The position numbers and the translations under genes were made by a program. The notes under the pieces were generated by a model, which did no database searches, was not told the DNA's origin, and saw only the letters and a program-made list of their open reading frames with translations. From an uncultured Parabacteroides sp. (GTDB taxonomy: Bacteria; Bacteroidota; Bacteroidia; Bacteroidales; Tannerellaceae): a stretch of DNA of 64,000 nucleotides. The stretch lies in the NCBI RefSeq assembly GCF_902493135.1, contig NZ_CABUOD010000005.1, forward strand, positions 90,567 to 154,566, given 5' to 3'. Positions 9,105 through 18,000 of this stretch are shown here, piece after piece (positions within the stretch are counted from its first letter, which is position 1; every line of letters starts with the position of its first letter).

Positions 9105-11387
9105 ATGAAGTCATTAGTTGATGCTATAAAATATATTGCAATTTGCCTGTTGGTTGGATTGTTAGGATCTTGTGCTGAGGATAAGAATAGTTTGTGCTCG
9201 ACCGGTATCCTTTATCTGAATGTAGAAGAAGATGCAACCTTGCATACCAAGGCGCAAACGGGAGTTACTTTCGAGTCGCTTCGGGTAGATGTGTTGGATA
9301 TGAATCGGGATACGGTCAATACATATAAAGATTATCTTTCGGATGTAAAAGACCAGCGAATGACGCTTCCCGTGGGAAAATATATAGTTGCTGTCAGTTC
9401 GAATCATACCGGTGAGGCGGGCTGGGAAACTCCTTTGTATCGAGGAGAAGAAGAGGTTGAAGTCAAACAAGGGGAGATCACCAGTGCGCAAGTGGTTTGT
9501 AAGATAACCAATACGAAAGTGTCGGTATTGTATTCCGAGAATATGAAAAACTATTTTTCTCATTACGGTACTACTGTAAGCAACTCTTCCGGTTCTTTGA
9601 CATTTACTCGTGATGAATATCGTTCCGGCTATTTTACGCCGGAAGAATTGACAATGTCGTTAAAGTTAGTAAATCGGGATGGTAATGAGTTTGTAATTAG
9701 AAAGATATATCCGGATATTAATCCTCAATATCATTATATATTTAACATTGCTATAGCTAATCCGGGGGGAGGAGATCAGGAAGCCGGTGCTGATTTTGAT
9801 GTAACGATTGATGAGGAACATGACGAAATAACGTATGATATTTTTGTACGAAAAGAGGATTTGTTTCGTGTGGGAATTACCTCTTTTTCTTTGAGTGATA
9901 ATTTTACAAATGGAGTATTCTCTTTTCGGGAAAATGCAGAAACAATGCCGCAAATAGGGCTTACTTATAAAGTCGGTACGAAAACCCAGTTTCAAAAAGT
10001 GTTGGTTGAAACGACTTCGCCAGTATTTGTAGAAGCCGGTTTGAGCAAGTTTGATTTGACGGATCCGCAAAGTGCAACTTCTGCACAGGCATTAGGACTT
10101 GGTAATCCTCCGACACCGGACTTAGGAGAAAGTGCCGATTTCGTAGATTGTACCTGGGATTTATCCGGATTGTTATCTTATTTAAAGGCTGTAAACGATA
10201 AACCGACAGAGCATCTATTTAAGGTCCTTTTCGTAGATGATCGTAATCAGGAAAAAGAAACATCGTTTACGATTAAAATCATGCCGGATGTAGCGGCTGC
10301 TGTTGAGGATCCTATTTGTTGGACGACTTTTGCCGTGTTGCGGGGGATTACTGTTGATAAGACTGCTTATTTCCAATTGACATCATCTGATGGTTTAAAT
10401 ATTGATATTAAAGATGTAGAACGCACGGATGAAGGGAATGTATCGGCGTTGGTTACAGGGTTGAAGCCGGATGTTTCTTATTCGTATAAATTGGCTTCAG
10501 AACAGGATCCGGCAATGGTATGTGGAGCTGTGGAGTTCAAGGTTGAGGCGGCTTCGGTGGTTCCGAATTTGGGTTTTGAGGAGTGGGGTACAAGAGTAGG
10601 AAAAGTTGATGCACCAGGTTCCTATGGAGGAAATAAAACTTATATTTCACCGAATGATGATTCTAAAAATATTTATTGGGAATCTGGTAATTTAGGAGCA
10701 ACAGCAGGGAAAACAGTTCTTACAAATGAAACGGAAGAAGTAGCTTCCATTAATTCGTCGAAAAAAGCAGCTTACTTAGTCTCTACTTGGGCTGGGGTGA
10801 ATTTAACAGTAACTAAAATAGGCGCTTTCTCAGCTGGTAGTATATTTTCAGGAATTGTAGAGTATGCCGGACAAGATGGTGCAGAGCTTTTGTATGGACA
10901 ATCTTACAAGGGTTTTCCTGTTTCGCTGAACGGTTGGTATAAGTATAAACCAGGTACAATTAATTGGAAAAATAATGCAGAAACAACATCTTCAGAATTA
11001 GATAAAGGTATAATTTGCATAGCTTTATCTACTCAGAAGATAAGTGTGAAATCTTTGACTAAAGAGGCTGATAGTGAAAAGAATAAGTTTAGGAAAAACT
11101 CAGAAGGTATTTTTGCCTATGGTGAAATGGAGATAACGGAAAATGTAGATACATATACGGAATTTTCTATACCATTGACATATTATAAAGGGAAGATGCC
11201 TTCTCCCGAAACCCCTATATACATTATCATCATGGCTTCTTCAAGTAAAGATGGCGATGTGTTTACCGGTTCGACGAGCAGTGTCATGTATGTTGACGAA
11301 TTTAGTTTGTCTTACGATTATAATCAAGAATGTTTGAAAGAAACGGAATACAAAGATATTCCCGTAAATCCAGTTAATAACGAATAA
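9105..11387 (+). CDS. Cassette A gene 4: DUF4493 + PCMD lipoprotein
   Basis: A 760-residue lipoprotein. The ATG at 9105 is preferred to a GTG at 9096 because the GTG overlaps the stop of the previous gene and adds only MIE before a good signal peptide; lipobox GSC, Cys23. Domains by eye: DUF4493 at about 30-225, a middle beta-rich region with a fibronectin-like segment to about 480, and a PCMD (putative carbohydrate metabolism) domain from PNLGFEEW near 486, with WESGNLG, FSAGSIFSG and the ending IIIMASSSKDGDVFTGSTSS. PCMD folds are beta-sandwiches seen in Bacteroides lipoproteins and are thought to bind glycans, which is not proven for this one. The gene is AT-richer than genes 5 and 6. Its stop abuts the next ATG. 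Confidence 0.87.
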   Translation: MKSLVDAIKYIAICLLVGLLGSCAEDKNSLCSTGILYLNVEEDATLHTKAQTGVTFESLRVDVLDMNRDTVNTYKDYLSDVKDQRMTLPVGKYIVAVSSNHTGEAGWETPLYRGEEEVEVKQGEITSAQVVCKITNTKVSVLYSENMKNYFSHYGTTVSNSSGSLTFTRDEYRSGYFTPEELTMSLKLVNRDGNEFVIRKIYPDINPQYHYIFNIAIANPGGGDQEAGADFDVTIDEEHDEITYDIFVRKEDLFRVGITSFSLSDNFTNGVFSFRENAETMPQIGLTYKVGTKTQFQKVLVETTSPVFVEAGLSKFDLTDPQSATSAQALGLGNPPTPDLGESADFVDCTWDLSGLLSYLKAVNDKPTEHLFKVLFVDDRNQEKETSFTIKIMPDVAAAVEDPICWTTFAVLRGITVDKTAYFQLTSSDGLNIDIKDVERTDEGNVSALVTGLKPDVSYSYKLASEQDPAMVCGAVEFKVEAASVVPNLGFEEWGTRVGKVDAPGSYGGNKTYISPNDDSKNIYWESGNLGATAGKTVLTNETEEVASINSSKKAAYLVSTWAGVNLTVTKIGAFSAGSIFSGIVEYAGQDGAELLYGQSYKGFPVSLNGWYKYKPGTINWKNNAETTSSELDKGIICIALSTQKISVKSLTKEADSEKNKFRKNSEGIFAYGEMEITENVDTYTEFSIPLTYYKGKMPSPETPIYIIIMASSSKDGDVFTGSTSSVMYVDEFSLSYDYNQECLKETEYKDIPVNPVNNE

Positions 11388-12128
11388 ATGAAAAAACATC
11401 TTTTTTTCCTGTTCCTATCCGTCCTTTGTTTTTCTTTGTCCGTCCAGGCAAAGGAAAACAAGTACGACCGTGGGATTGTCATGAAGACCTTTATCCCGAA
11501 AGGGCAGTGGATGGTAGGGACAACGTTCTCATACTCCGAGCATGTGGACGAAAACTTCGAGTTTCTTTCCGTGCTAAAAGATATAACGAGCGATGGATAT
11601 ACATTCAAGGTGACGCCATTGGTCAGCTATTTCATACGCGACAATATCAGTTTGGGGGCACGTTTTGCTTACGGGCGTACCGTGACGAACCTGAATAACC
11701 TGTCTTTGGAGTTGGGCGATGATTTGAGCTTTGACGTCAGCGACTACGAAAGTACTTCCAATACGTTTACGACTGCGGTCTTTTTGCGTACTTATCTGAA
11801 TTTGGGCGATAGCAAACGGTTCGGGTTGTTCAACGAAGCAAGGGTTTCGTATGGCTATTCCGAAAGTAACGGAAGTTCCGGAACGGGAGTCGACCTCTCC
11901 GGCTTATACCAGCTGAAACATAACCTGAATATCGGTGTCGCACCCGGTATCACGGTATTCGTCAATGATTTTGCAGCCGTGGAAGCCTCCATCAATGTGG
12001 CAGGGCTTAATTTTAACTGGTACGATCAGACGCGTGACCAAGTATATAAAGGCAAACGTACTTCCAGTTCGGCGAATTTCAAGATCAACCTGCTGTCGGT
12101 AGATCTCGGCATAGTCTTTTATCTGTAA
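11388..12128 (+). CDS. Cassette A gene 5: small outer-membrane beta-barrel protein
   Basis: A 246-residue protein with a cleavable signal peptide (cut after about SVQA) and alternating hydrophobic strands typical of an eight- to ten-stranded OmpA/OprG-like barrel. It ends in the aromatic-terminated strand VFYL expected for barrel insertion by BAM. It has no lipobox, unlike every other member of the cassette. It is by eye the most conserved member between the two cassettes: segments such as TFIPKGQWMVG, YFIRDN, TYLNLGDSKRFGLFNEAR and ANFKINLLS recur nearly unchanged in the second copy. Its start codon immediately follows the gene 4 stop. It may anchor or export the neighbouring lipoproteins; this is inferred from context. 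Confidence 0.85.
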   Translation: MKKHLFFLFLSVLCFSLSVQAKENKYDRGIVMKTFIPKGQWMVGTTFSYSEHVDENFEFLSVLKDITSDGYTFKVTPLVSYFIRDNISLGARFAYGRTVTNLNNLSLELGDDLSFDVSDYESTSNTFTTAVFLRTYLNLGDSKRFGLFNEARVSYGYSESNGSSGTGVDLSGLYQLKHNLNIGVAPGITVFVNDFAAVEASINVAGLNFNWYDQTRDQVYKGKRTSSSANFKINLLSVDLGIVFYL

Positions 12129-12135
12129 CTGATTT

Positions 12136-13791
12136 ATGAAGAAAGGAAAGAATTTCATACTACTATCGGTTGTTCTTGTTCTTTTGGCAGGATGCGTGAA
12201 GAACGATTTGCCTTATCCGACGATCGTGGGGGAAATCAATGAGTTTGCCTTGCAGGGGCAGACTCAGATGAAGATAGATAAAGGGGCGGCTACGATTGCC
12301 GTCAAGGTAGCGGATAGTCTGGACCTGGCCAATCTTAAAATCGAGAAAATGATTGTGACAGACGGTATGACGATTATCCCCGACGAAGAGGCGTGTCTCG
12401 ACTTTGCGCATTTCCCGGATACCGGTTTTGTTCATGTGGACAGCTTGCCGCCTACTGCCGATACGCGGATGAACTTTAAGAAGCCTGTCTCGTTTACCCT
12501 TCGTCTTTATCAGGATTATCCGTGGAAAGTGACGGTAGAGCATGATATCCGACAACAGGTAATGGTGAAAAACCAGTTGGGCAGTGCGTTGATCGATAAG
12601 AATACGCACAATGTAATTGTATATGTAGACTCGCTTCTGCAACCTTCTTTGCGCAATATTGAGATTGAAACGTTGAGTTTGGGCGGTTCGACGGCAACGG
12701 TCATGCCCGACCCGCAATCGGTGACCGACTTCACACGTCCCCGTACCTTCCTCTTTACCGCTTTCGGCGAGACGGAAGAGTGGACGGTCAGTGTGGCTTA
12801 TCCGCCTGCGGGAATGTCTTTTACGACTGTTTCCGCTTTTGCCAAACGTGCTTGTGTATCGGGTGTGACCCGTACGGGTATGGTTTCCGCCCGCTATCGG
12901 GTCAAGCCGGAAACGGAGACGAAAGCTGATGTGGACAGTGAGTGGCAGAACGTATTGTCGAGCGAGATAGATATCGACGAGGCTGGCAACTTTACGTTGG
13001 TGTTCACCCATCTGCAGCCGGGCAAAGTCTATGAATACGAATTGACCGTCGACGGCGTCAAAGAAGAGGTGAAGACATTCGAGACGGAGCCTGTCGAGTT
13101 GATCCCGAACCTTTCGTTGGATGATTGGTATAAAGACGGGAAAAGCTGGTATGCCAATCTGGATCTGGAGCCGGACAACTATTTCTGGGATTCCGGTAAC
13201 AAAGGTTCCAATGCAGTAGGCGAGGCGAATCCGACTTCGCCGGAAACGAGCGATGTGGTCCGTGGCAAGGCGGCACGTCTGGAAAGTAAGACGGTAGCAG
13301 GCGTTTTCGCTGCCGGTAGCCTTTATACGGGGACTTTCGGCAAGGTCGAGGGATTGAGCGGTGCATCTTTGAACTTCGGCCGTCCTTATACGGGCCGTCC
13401 GTCGGCATTGAGAGGATATTATAAGTATAACTCCGGTGTGATCGACAAGGCGAAAGCACCTTATCAGGATTTGGCGGGTCGGCGTGATTCCTGCCATATC
13501 TATATGGCGTTGTTTTCTGGCTGGACGGCTCCTTTCCCGGTCAATACCAATACGGGAACGTTTGTCGACCTGACCTGGAACAATGAAAACCTTGTCGCTT
13601 TCGGGCAACTCATACAGGGCGAAACGGTAAAGGATTATACCCAGTTCCGTATCGACTTGGAATATCGCGACCTGACAACAAAACCGACATATATCCTGAT
13701 CGTAGCCTCCGCCAGCAAGTATGGCGATTACTTCACGGGAAGCACGAGCAGCGTGTTGCTGTTGGATGAGTTGGAGTTGGTGTTTGAGTAA
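12136..13791 (+). CDS. Cassette A gene 6: PCMD domain lipoprotein
   Basis: A 551-residue lipoprotein (lipobox LAGC, Cys20). It lacks the DUF4493 domain. Residues about 25-240 hold two similar beta-rich modules (segments VKVADSLDLANLKIEK and VIVYVDSLLQPSLRNIEIE, each followed by a TxxxPD turn), resembling the DUF5018-like modules that precede PCMD domains. A short fibronectin-like module follows, then a PCMD domain from PNLSLDDWY near 322 to the C-terminus, with FWDSGNKGSNA, GSLYTGTFG and ILIVASASKYGDYFTGSTSS. Cassette B gene 6 shares this plan throughout. It is the last gene of the operon. Confidence 0.87.
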   Translation: MKKGKNFILLSVVLVLLAGCVKNDLPYPTIVGEINEFALQGQTQMKIDKGAATIAVKVADSLDLANLKIEKMIVTDGMTIIPDEEACLDFAHFPDTGFVHVDSLPPTADTRMNFKKPVSFTLRLYQDYPWKVTVEHDIRQQVMVKNQLGSALIDKNTHNVIVYVDSLLQPSLRNIEIETLSLGGSTATVMPDPQSVTDFTRPRTFLFTAFGETEEWTVSVAYPPAGMSFTTVSAFAKRACVSGVTRTGMVSARYRVKPETETKADVDSEWQNVLSSEIDIDEAGNFTLVFTHLQPGKVYEYELTVDGVKEEVKTFETEPVELIPNLSLDDWYKDGKSWYANLDLEPDNYFWDSGNKGSNAVGEANPTSPETSDVVRGKAARLESKTVAGVFAAGSLYTGTFGKVEGLSGASLNFGRPYTGRPSALRGYYKYNSGVIDKAKAPYQDLAGRRDSCHIYMALFSGWTAPFPVNTNTGTFVDLTWNNENLVAFGQLIQGETVKDYTQFRIDLEYRDLTTKPTYILIVASASKYGDYFTGSTSSVLLLDELELVFE

Positions 13792-13889
13792 TTGGCAATT
13801 GGCAATGGTTAATTGACGATTAGGTGAGTTCTTTGAAATGATTGGATTTGGAATATAGGCAGATTCTGAAATAAAAATGGCTTAGTATG

Positions 13890-13919
13890 TTTCCTTAATA
13901 GGAACTTTTGTTATCTTTG
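13890..13919 (+). promoter_or_regulatory. Promoter and possible operator of the XRE gene
   Basis: TATCTTTG at 13912-13919 matches the -7 consensus fully. Just upstream, GTTTCC and GGAAC half-sites around TTAATA form an imperfect dyad at about 13889-13905 between the -33 and -7 positions, where an autorepressor could sit. Confidence 0.5.
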
Positions 13920-13948
13920 TCGCATAAACTTGAGACTATGGTAATGAT

Positions 13949-14266
13949 ATGGAACAGATGAAACTTTATACGCATGAGGAAATGCTGGATCGAGTAATTG
14001 GTGTCCGTGGTACTCCGGAACGGGAAAAATATGAAGATGATATTAACAATTTCCTAATCGGTGAAGCCATTAAGCGAACCCGTGAATCCAAGAATCTCAC
14101 TCAAGAGCAATTGGGTGAATTGATGGGGGTCAAGAGAGCGCAAATATCCAAAATAGAAAGTGGAAAAAGCGTCAATTTCTCAACGATTGTCCGGGCTTTC
14201 CGGGCGATGGGTGTAAAATCGGCAAATCTCGACTTAGGCTCACTGGGCAAGGTGGCTCTTTGGTAA
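13949..14266 (+). CDS. XRE family helix-turn-helix protein, HigA-like, without a partner toxin
   Basis: A 105-residue DNA-binding protein. Residues about 35-92 form a Cro/C1-type helix-turn-helix (IGEAIKRTRESKNLTQEQLGELMGVKRAQISKIESGK in outline). Length and the helical N-terminal extension resemble HigA-type antitoxins, which in Bacteroidales usually follow a RelE-like toxin gene. The 157 bases before it hold no such reading frame, and the next gene downstream is unrelated, so it is an orphan antitoxin or a stand-alone regulator. It lies between the two lipoprotein cassettes, directly after the first, and could regulate either; position is the only support. Confidence 0.85.
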   Translation: MEQMKLYTHEEMLDRVIGVRGTPEREKYEDDINNFLIGEAIKRTRESKNLTQEQLGELMGVKRAQISKIESGKSVNFSTIVRAFRAMGVKSANLDLGSLGKVALW

Positions 14267-14385
14267 AGATAAGACAATCTGAAATCCTCGATCTGTGGGA
14301 AAAGGCGCAATACATGACATCGGAACTGTAGCATGATTTGTCTCCTGTTGTGAATACAAAACAAATGTTTTTTGAAATGTAGTTT

Positions 14386-14679
14386 ATGCAGTCGAAAGAA
14401 AGATATATAGAGTTGTTGCGTAGTTATTTCCTTGATAAAGCAAAGAATTACGGAGTGGTCAGAATGGCGTTGTTCGGTTCTGTAGCTCGTAGTGAGCAAA
14501 CGGATGGCAGTGATATAGATGTTGCTTATGAGGGTAATGCTGATATTTTACTGCGTAGCCGCATGAAACAAGAATTAGAGGCGTTGTTTGGTTGTAAGGT
14601 TGATATCGTTCGTCTTCGTAAACAATTAACAGATACCGCTTTTGGTCAAAATATTTCAAAAGATTTGTTGTATGTTTGA
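14386..14679 (+). CDS. MNT-type nucleotidyltransferase, MntA antitoxin-like
   Basis: A 97-residue minimal nucleotidyltransferase. The catalytic signature GS-x10-DxD is intact (GSVARSEQTDGSDID). In MNT/HEPN toxin-antitoxin modules this enzyme adds AMP to a tyrosine of the HEPN RNase toxin and silences it. Its stop TGA overlaps the ATG of a short reading frame that encodes only the last third of a HEPN toxin, so the antitoxin survives without a full partner. Length is normal for the family. The gene is AT-rich and of different codon use from cassette A, as is usual for mobile toxin-antitoxin modules. Confidence 0.85.
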   Translation: MQSKERYIELLRSYFLDKAKNYGVVRMALFGSVARSEQTDGSDIDVAYEGNADILLRSRMKQELEALFGCKVDIVRLRKQLTDTAFGQNISKDLLYV

Positions 14680-14798
14680 TGGCTCATGGATATCATCGTA
14701 TTGATGAAGAAGAGATTTTTAATGTGATGAATGTGGAGCTGGAGCCTTTATTGGACACTATCCGAATCATGAAAAAGGAGTTACCTGCCTATTCTTAA
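14679..14798 (+). pseudogene. Remnant of HEPN (HepT/DUF86) toxin gene, C-terminal third only
   Basis: A 39-codon frame whose ATG overlaps the MNT gene stop (TGATG). It begins MAHGYHRIDEEEIFNVM and continues with a C-terminal helix ending ELPAYS. In HepT proteins the RNase motif is R-x4-6-H, commonly written RNxxxHGY, followed by an acidic IDxxxI(V/F) stretch; here the His-Gly-Tyr and everything after it are present but the Arg-Asn and the roughly 75 residues before are absent. I read this as a deletion that fused the toxin tail to the end of the antitoxin gene. The peptide cannot be an active RNase. Confidence 0.72.
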
Positions 14799-14825
14799 AT
14801 CCAAGATTTTTAAATAAACAATCTG

Positions 14826-14904
14826 CTTATCGAGTAAGCTCAAATCTACTCGATAAGTAGTGGGTATGTCTGCTTACTAAGTAGACGAGGGTTTACTTAG
14901 TAAG
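14826..14904. repeat. Two tandem related 11-bp inverted repeats
   Basis: First hairpin: arms 14826-14836 and 14847-14857, CTTATCGAGTA with TACTCGATAAG. Second: arms 14873-14883 and 14894-14904, CTTACTAAGTA with TACTTAGTAAG. Both are perfect, both have 10-base loops, both are preceded by TG and followed by TAG. The arms differ at three positions, and each difference is compensated in the opposite arm. Neither is followed by a useful terminator T run except TTTTT after the second. Confidence 0.85.
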
Positions 14905-14991
14905 TAGTTTTTGCACTGCTTGCCGACAGGATAAAGGACTGTCTGACAGGTAGGATGGAAATAGGTTGAATTCAGTTTAAAAATTAAATAT

Positions 14992-15029
14992 ACCCGAAAA
15001 CGTGGAAGATTTGGAAACGGGCTTCGGGT
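14992..15029 (+). promoter_or_regulatory. Stem-loop in the leader of the InlB-repeat gene
   Basis: ACCCGAA at 14992-14998 pairs with TTCGGGT at 15023-15029, closing 24 bases. It ends 16 bases before the start codon of the large gene and could limit translation initiation; no known riboswitch class is recognised. Confidence 0.4.
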
Positions 15030-15045
15030 AGAAAGGACAAACGAT

Positions 15046-18000
15046 ATGGAAAGACGGAATCTTTTTGTTATTTGCTTGGTGTGGCTGATAGGACTGATGT
15101 ATCCGGCTATGGGGCATGCGGTAGAGGTTAGTAGTGAAAAAGAGTTAAAGAATGCTGTTGCTAATGGTGGGTATATTAAGTTGTTGCAAGATATAAATGT
15201 AGAAAGTACAGTCACAATATCAAAAGATGTTGAATTAGATTTGAATAATCATTATATTAAATGGAGTGAAGATAAAACAGTTGTGACTGTCTCTGTTACA
15301 GGTGGAAATGTGATTATTAAGAAAGGAACGATTAATGGATCTACAAGAACAGGGGGCTTGTGGAAGTATACAGCTAATGCATTAAGTATTTCTGGTGGTA
15401 AAGTTTCTATTGATGATTGTACAATCGAAGCATATACGGGGACAAAAACTACAAGTGCATATAATGCAACAGGGTTAAAAGTTTCAGGAGGAGAGGTTAA
15501 GATTCATAATTGTATAATAACAGCAAAAAGTATTTCACATCATATATGGGGTAAAGAGTATCATAATAAAGATGCTATAGATTCACATGTTGAATTCTCA
15601 AAAATCTTTGCACCCGGTTATGGTATAAATGGTAGTGTCGCGGATAATTTAAAAAAATCAATTGAAGGCACTGTCGAAATCAAACCAATCGACTATCCGA
15701 TTTTATATCAAGAATTGAACGGAGGCAGTAAAATACAAGGAGGAAATTATCCTTCAAAATATAATGTTGAGACTCCTACTTTCCGTATTGATACCTTGGC
15801 TAAAAAGCATTATACATTTGCTGGTTGGCGATATGGAAGTGGAGGTAAAATTGTGAAAGATTTGTATATTGAACAGGGAACTACTGATACGTTAAAGTTT
15901 ACAGCTCTTTTTACTCCCATTGAATACCCAATTGTTTATGAACGAAATGGTGGTTTTGAGAAACCAGATAATGAGAATCCAAAGACATATAATGTTGAAA
16001 CCAAAACCGGTGAATTAGGAGAAGCTGGACGTCATTATTATAAATTTGGCGGATGGTATAAAGATCAGGGATTAACTCAATGGTTTCCAGGGTTTGAAGG
16101 ACGATTCTATGAAAATCCTTTCTATCTCTATGCTAAATGGATCCCTATTGAATATCCGGTGACTTTTTATAATGGAACAGGTGAAGATGCTGTGCAATAT
16201 ACCAAATTTGGTACGTTCAATCGCTCGGAAGAGAAAGGAATAGATGAATTACCTGTGCCTATCGAAGATGACCGAATATTTAAAGGTTGGATTGAAGAAG
16301 GAAATACTTCTATCCTAACGAATGTAGAAAAAGGACATGAATCTGTTGAGCTATATGCTACTTGGAATTTGGTTAATTTTGTTGTTCAATACGATCTTGA
16401 TGGAGGGACCTTCGGTACGGGAGTGCAATCTGTGGACCGATATACAGCAGAAACCACAAAGGATGTGCGTTGGAAAACAGGGGTAGATGTGATGAAGTCC
16501 GGATTTGTGTTTAAGGGTTGGCATTTGGGTTCTGCTACAGGAACGGTAATTAGCCAGTTCCCTTTAAACAGACACTTGGAACCGGCAACTACTTCTTCTG
16601 ATGGCTTGGAAGTGACATTTACGCTTTATGCGGAATGGGAAGAAAAAGTATATGATATTTTGTTTATGCCTAATGGAGGAGAACCTATTGATTGTGATGC
16701 TTATAAATTGGCAAACGGAGTTTCGGAAGCTGATATGCCTGTCGCAAAAAGAAAGGGTTATGAATTTTTAGGATGGTATGAAAAGAATGATCCGGAAGGA
16801 AAAAATAAGGTGGAATCTATTCCTGCAGGAGGAACAGAAAGGATCACTCTTGTAGCGCATTGGGAAGTGATAGATTATAATATTACGTATGAAAACAATG
16901 GTGGAACGTTGGACAAACCGATAAACACATACACAGTGGAAGACGTCATTGTGTTGCCGACTCCCAAGAAAGAACACTACACATTTGCCGGATGGTACAC
17001 TCGCAAAGAAGGTGGCGAAAAGCTGATTGCCAATAAGATTAGTTTGGCAACAGGAGATACGACCGTTTATGCCAGATGGACACCGAATGTTTATCACGTA
17101 ACTTATGAAACGAATGGCGGAACGGTTATTGCCGGTAGTTTTCCATATACATACGGTGAAACGATTAAAATCAGTAAACGTACTTATAAAAAGAACTATG
17201 ATTTTTCCGGTTGGTATATGGAAGAGACTTTGAAAACGCCTTTTGATGAAAAGAACAAATATGGCGGCGACCTCACCCTATACGCCAAATGGGGACCGAA
17301 GCGCTACAAGATCCATTACGATATGTTCCACGGAGAAGAATTGCCCGATGATACCTATACGACAGAAGAATCGAAGCTGTTGCCCACGAATGCTATCCGT
17401 CCAGGATTTACGTTTGCCGGTTGGTACGAAGACGATATGTTGACAAAGGGGCCTGTAACGAAGATTGAAAAAGGGAGTTCGGGCGACAAGACATTCTATG
17501 CCACCTGGAAACCGGGCTATTCGGTTCGCTTTACCCAACCGGAGAACGGAAAGATAGAGGTAAAGCGGAGAGGAGACCTGTTGGTGTCGGGCGACAAGGT
17601 CGGGGAAGGTGTGGAGATCACGATCACGGCTACGCCTGCGGATGCAAAGTATGGTTTGAAGGCTTTGTCGATCGGTGGAAAGACATACACCACCAGCCCC
17701 CAGACCATCAAAATGCCAGCCAACGACTTGTATATCTCCGCCATCTTTGAAGATGCGCGTGCGGTAGCTTCCGCGCCGGAGATCATCACGGATCCGGAAA
17801 ACACCGACAATATGCTTATGGGAACAACCGTGAGAGTCACCCTCAAAAAGACGGATGAAAACACGACACTCTATTATTCGATCAGTGACGGGCCGAAACG
17901 ACTTTACGAAAAGCCTTTCGAGTTGAGTAGTGAAACGGCAAAACTTCTTACCTTAAAAGCTTATGCAGTCAAAGAAGGATATAAAGACGGAGTAAGCGTG

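Noticed and set aside
12163..13608. A 481-codon minus-strand open frame under cassette A gene 6
   Set aside because: It is Arg/His-rich with no motif and overlaps a complete lipoprotein gene with a clear signal peptide and PCMD domain.
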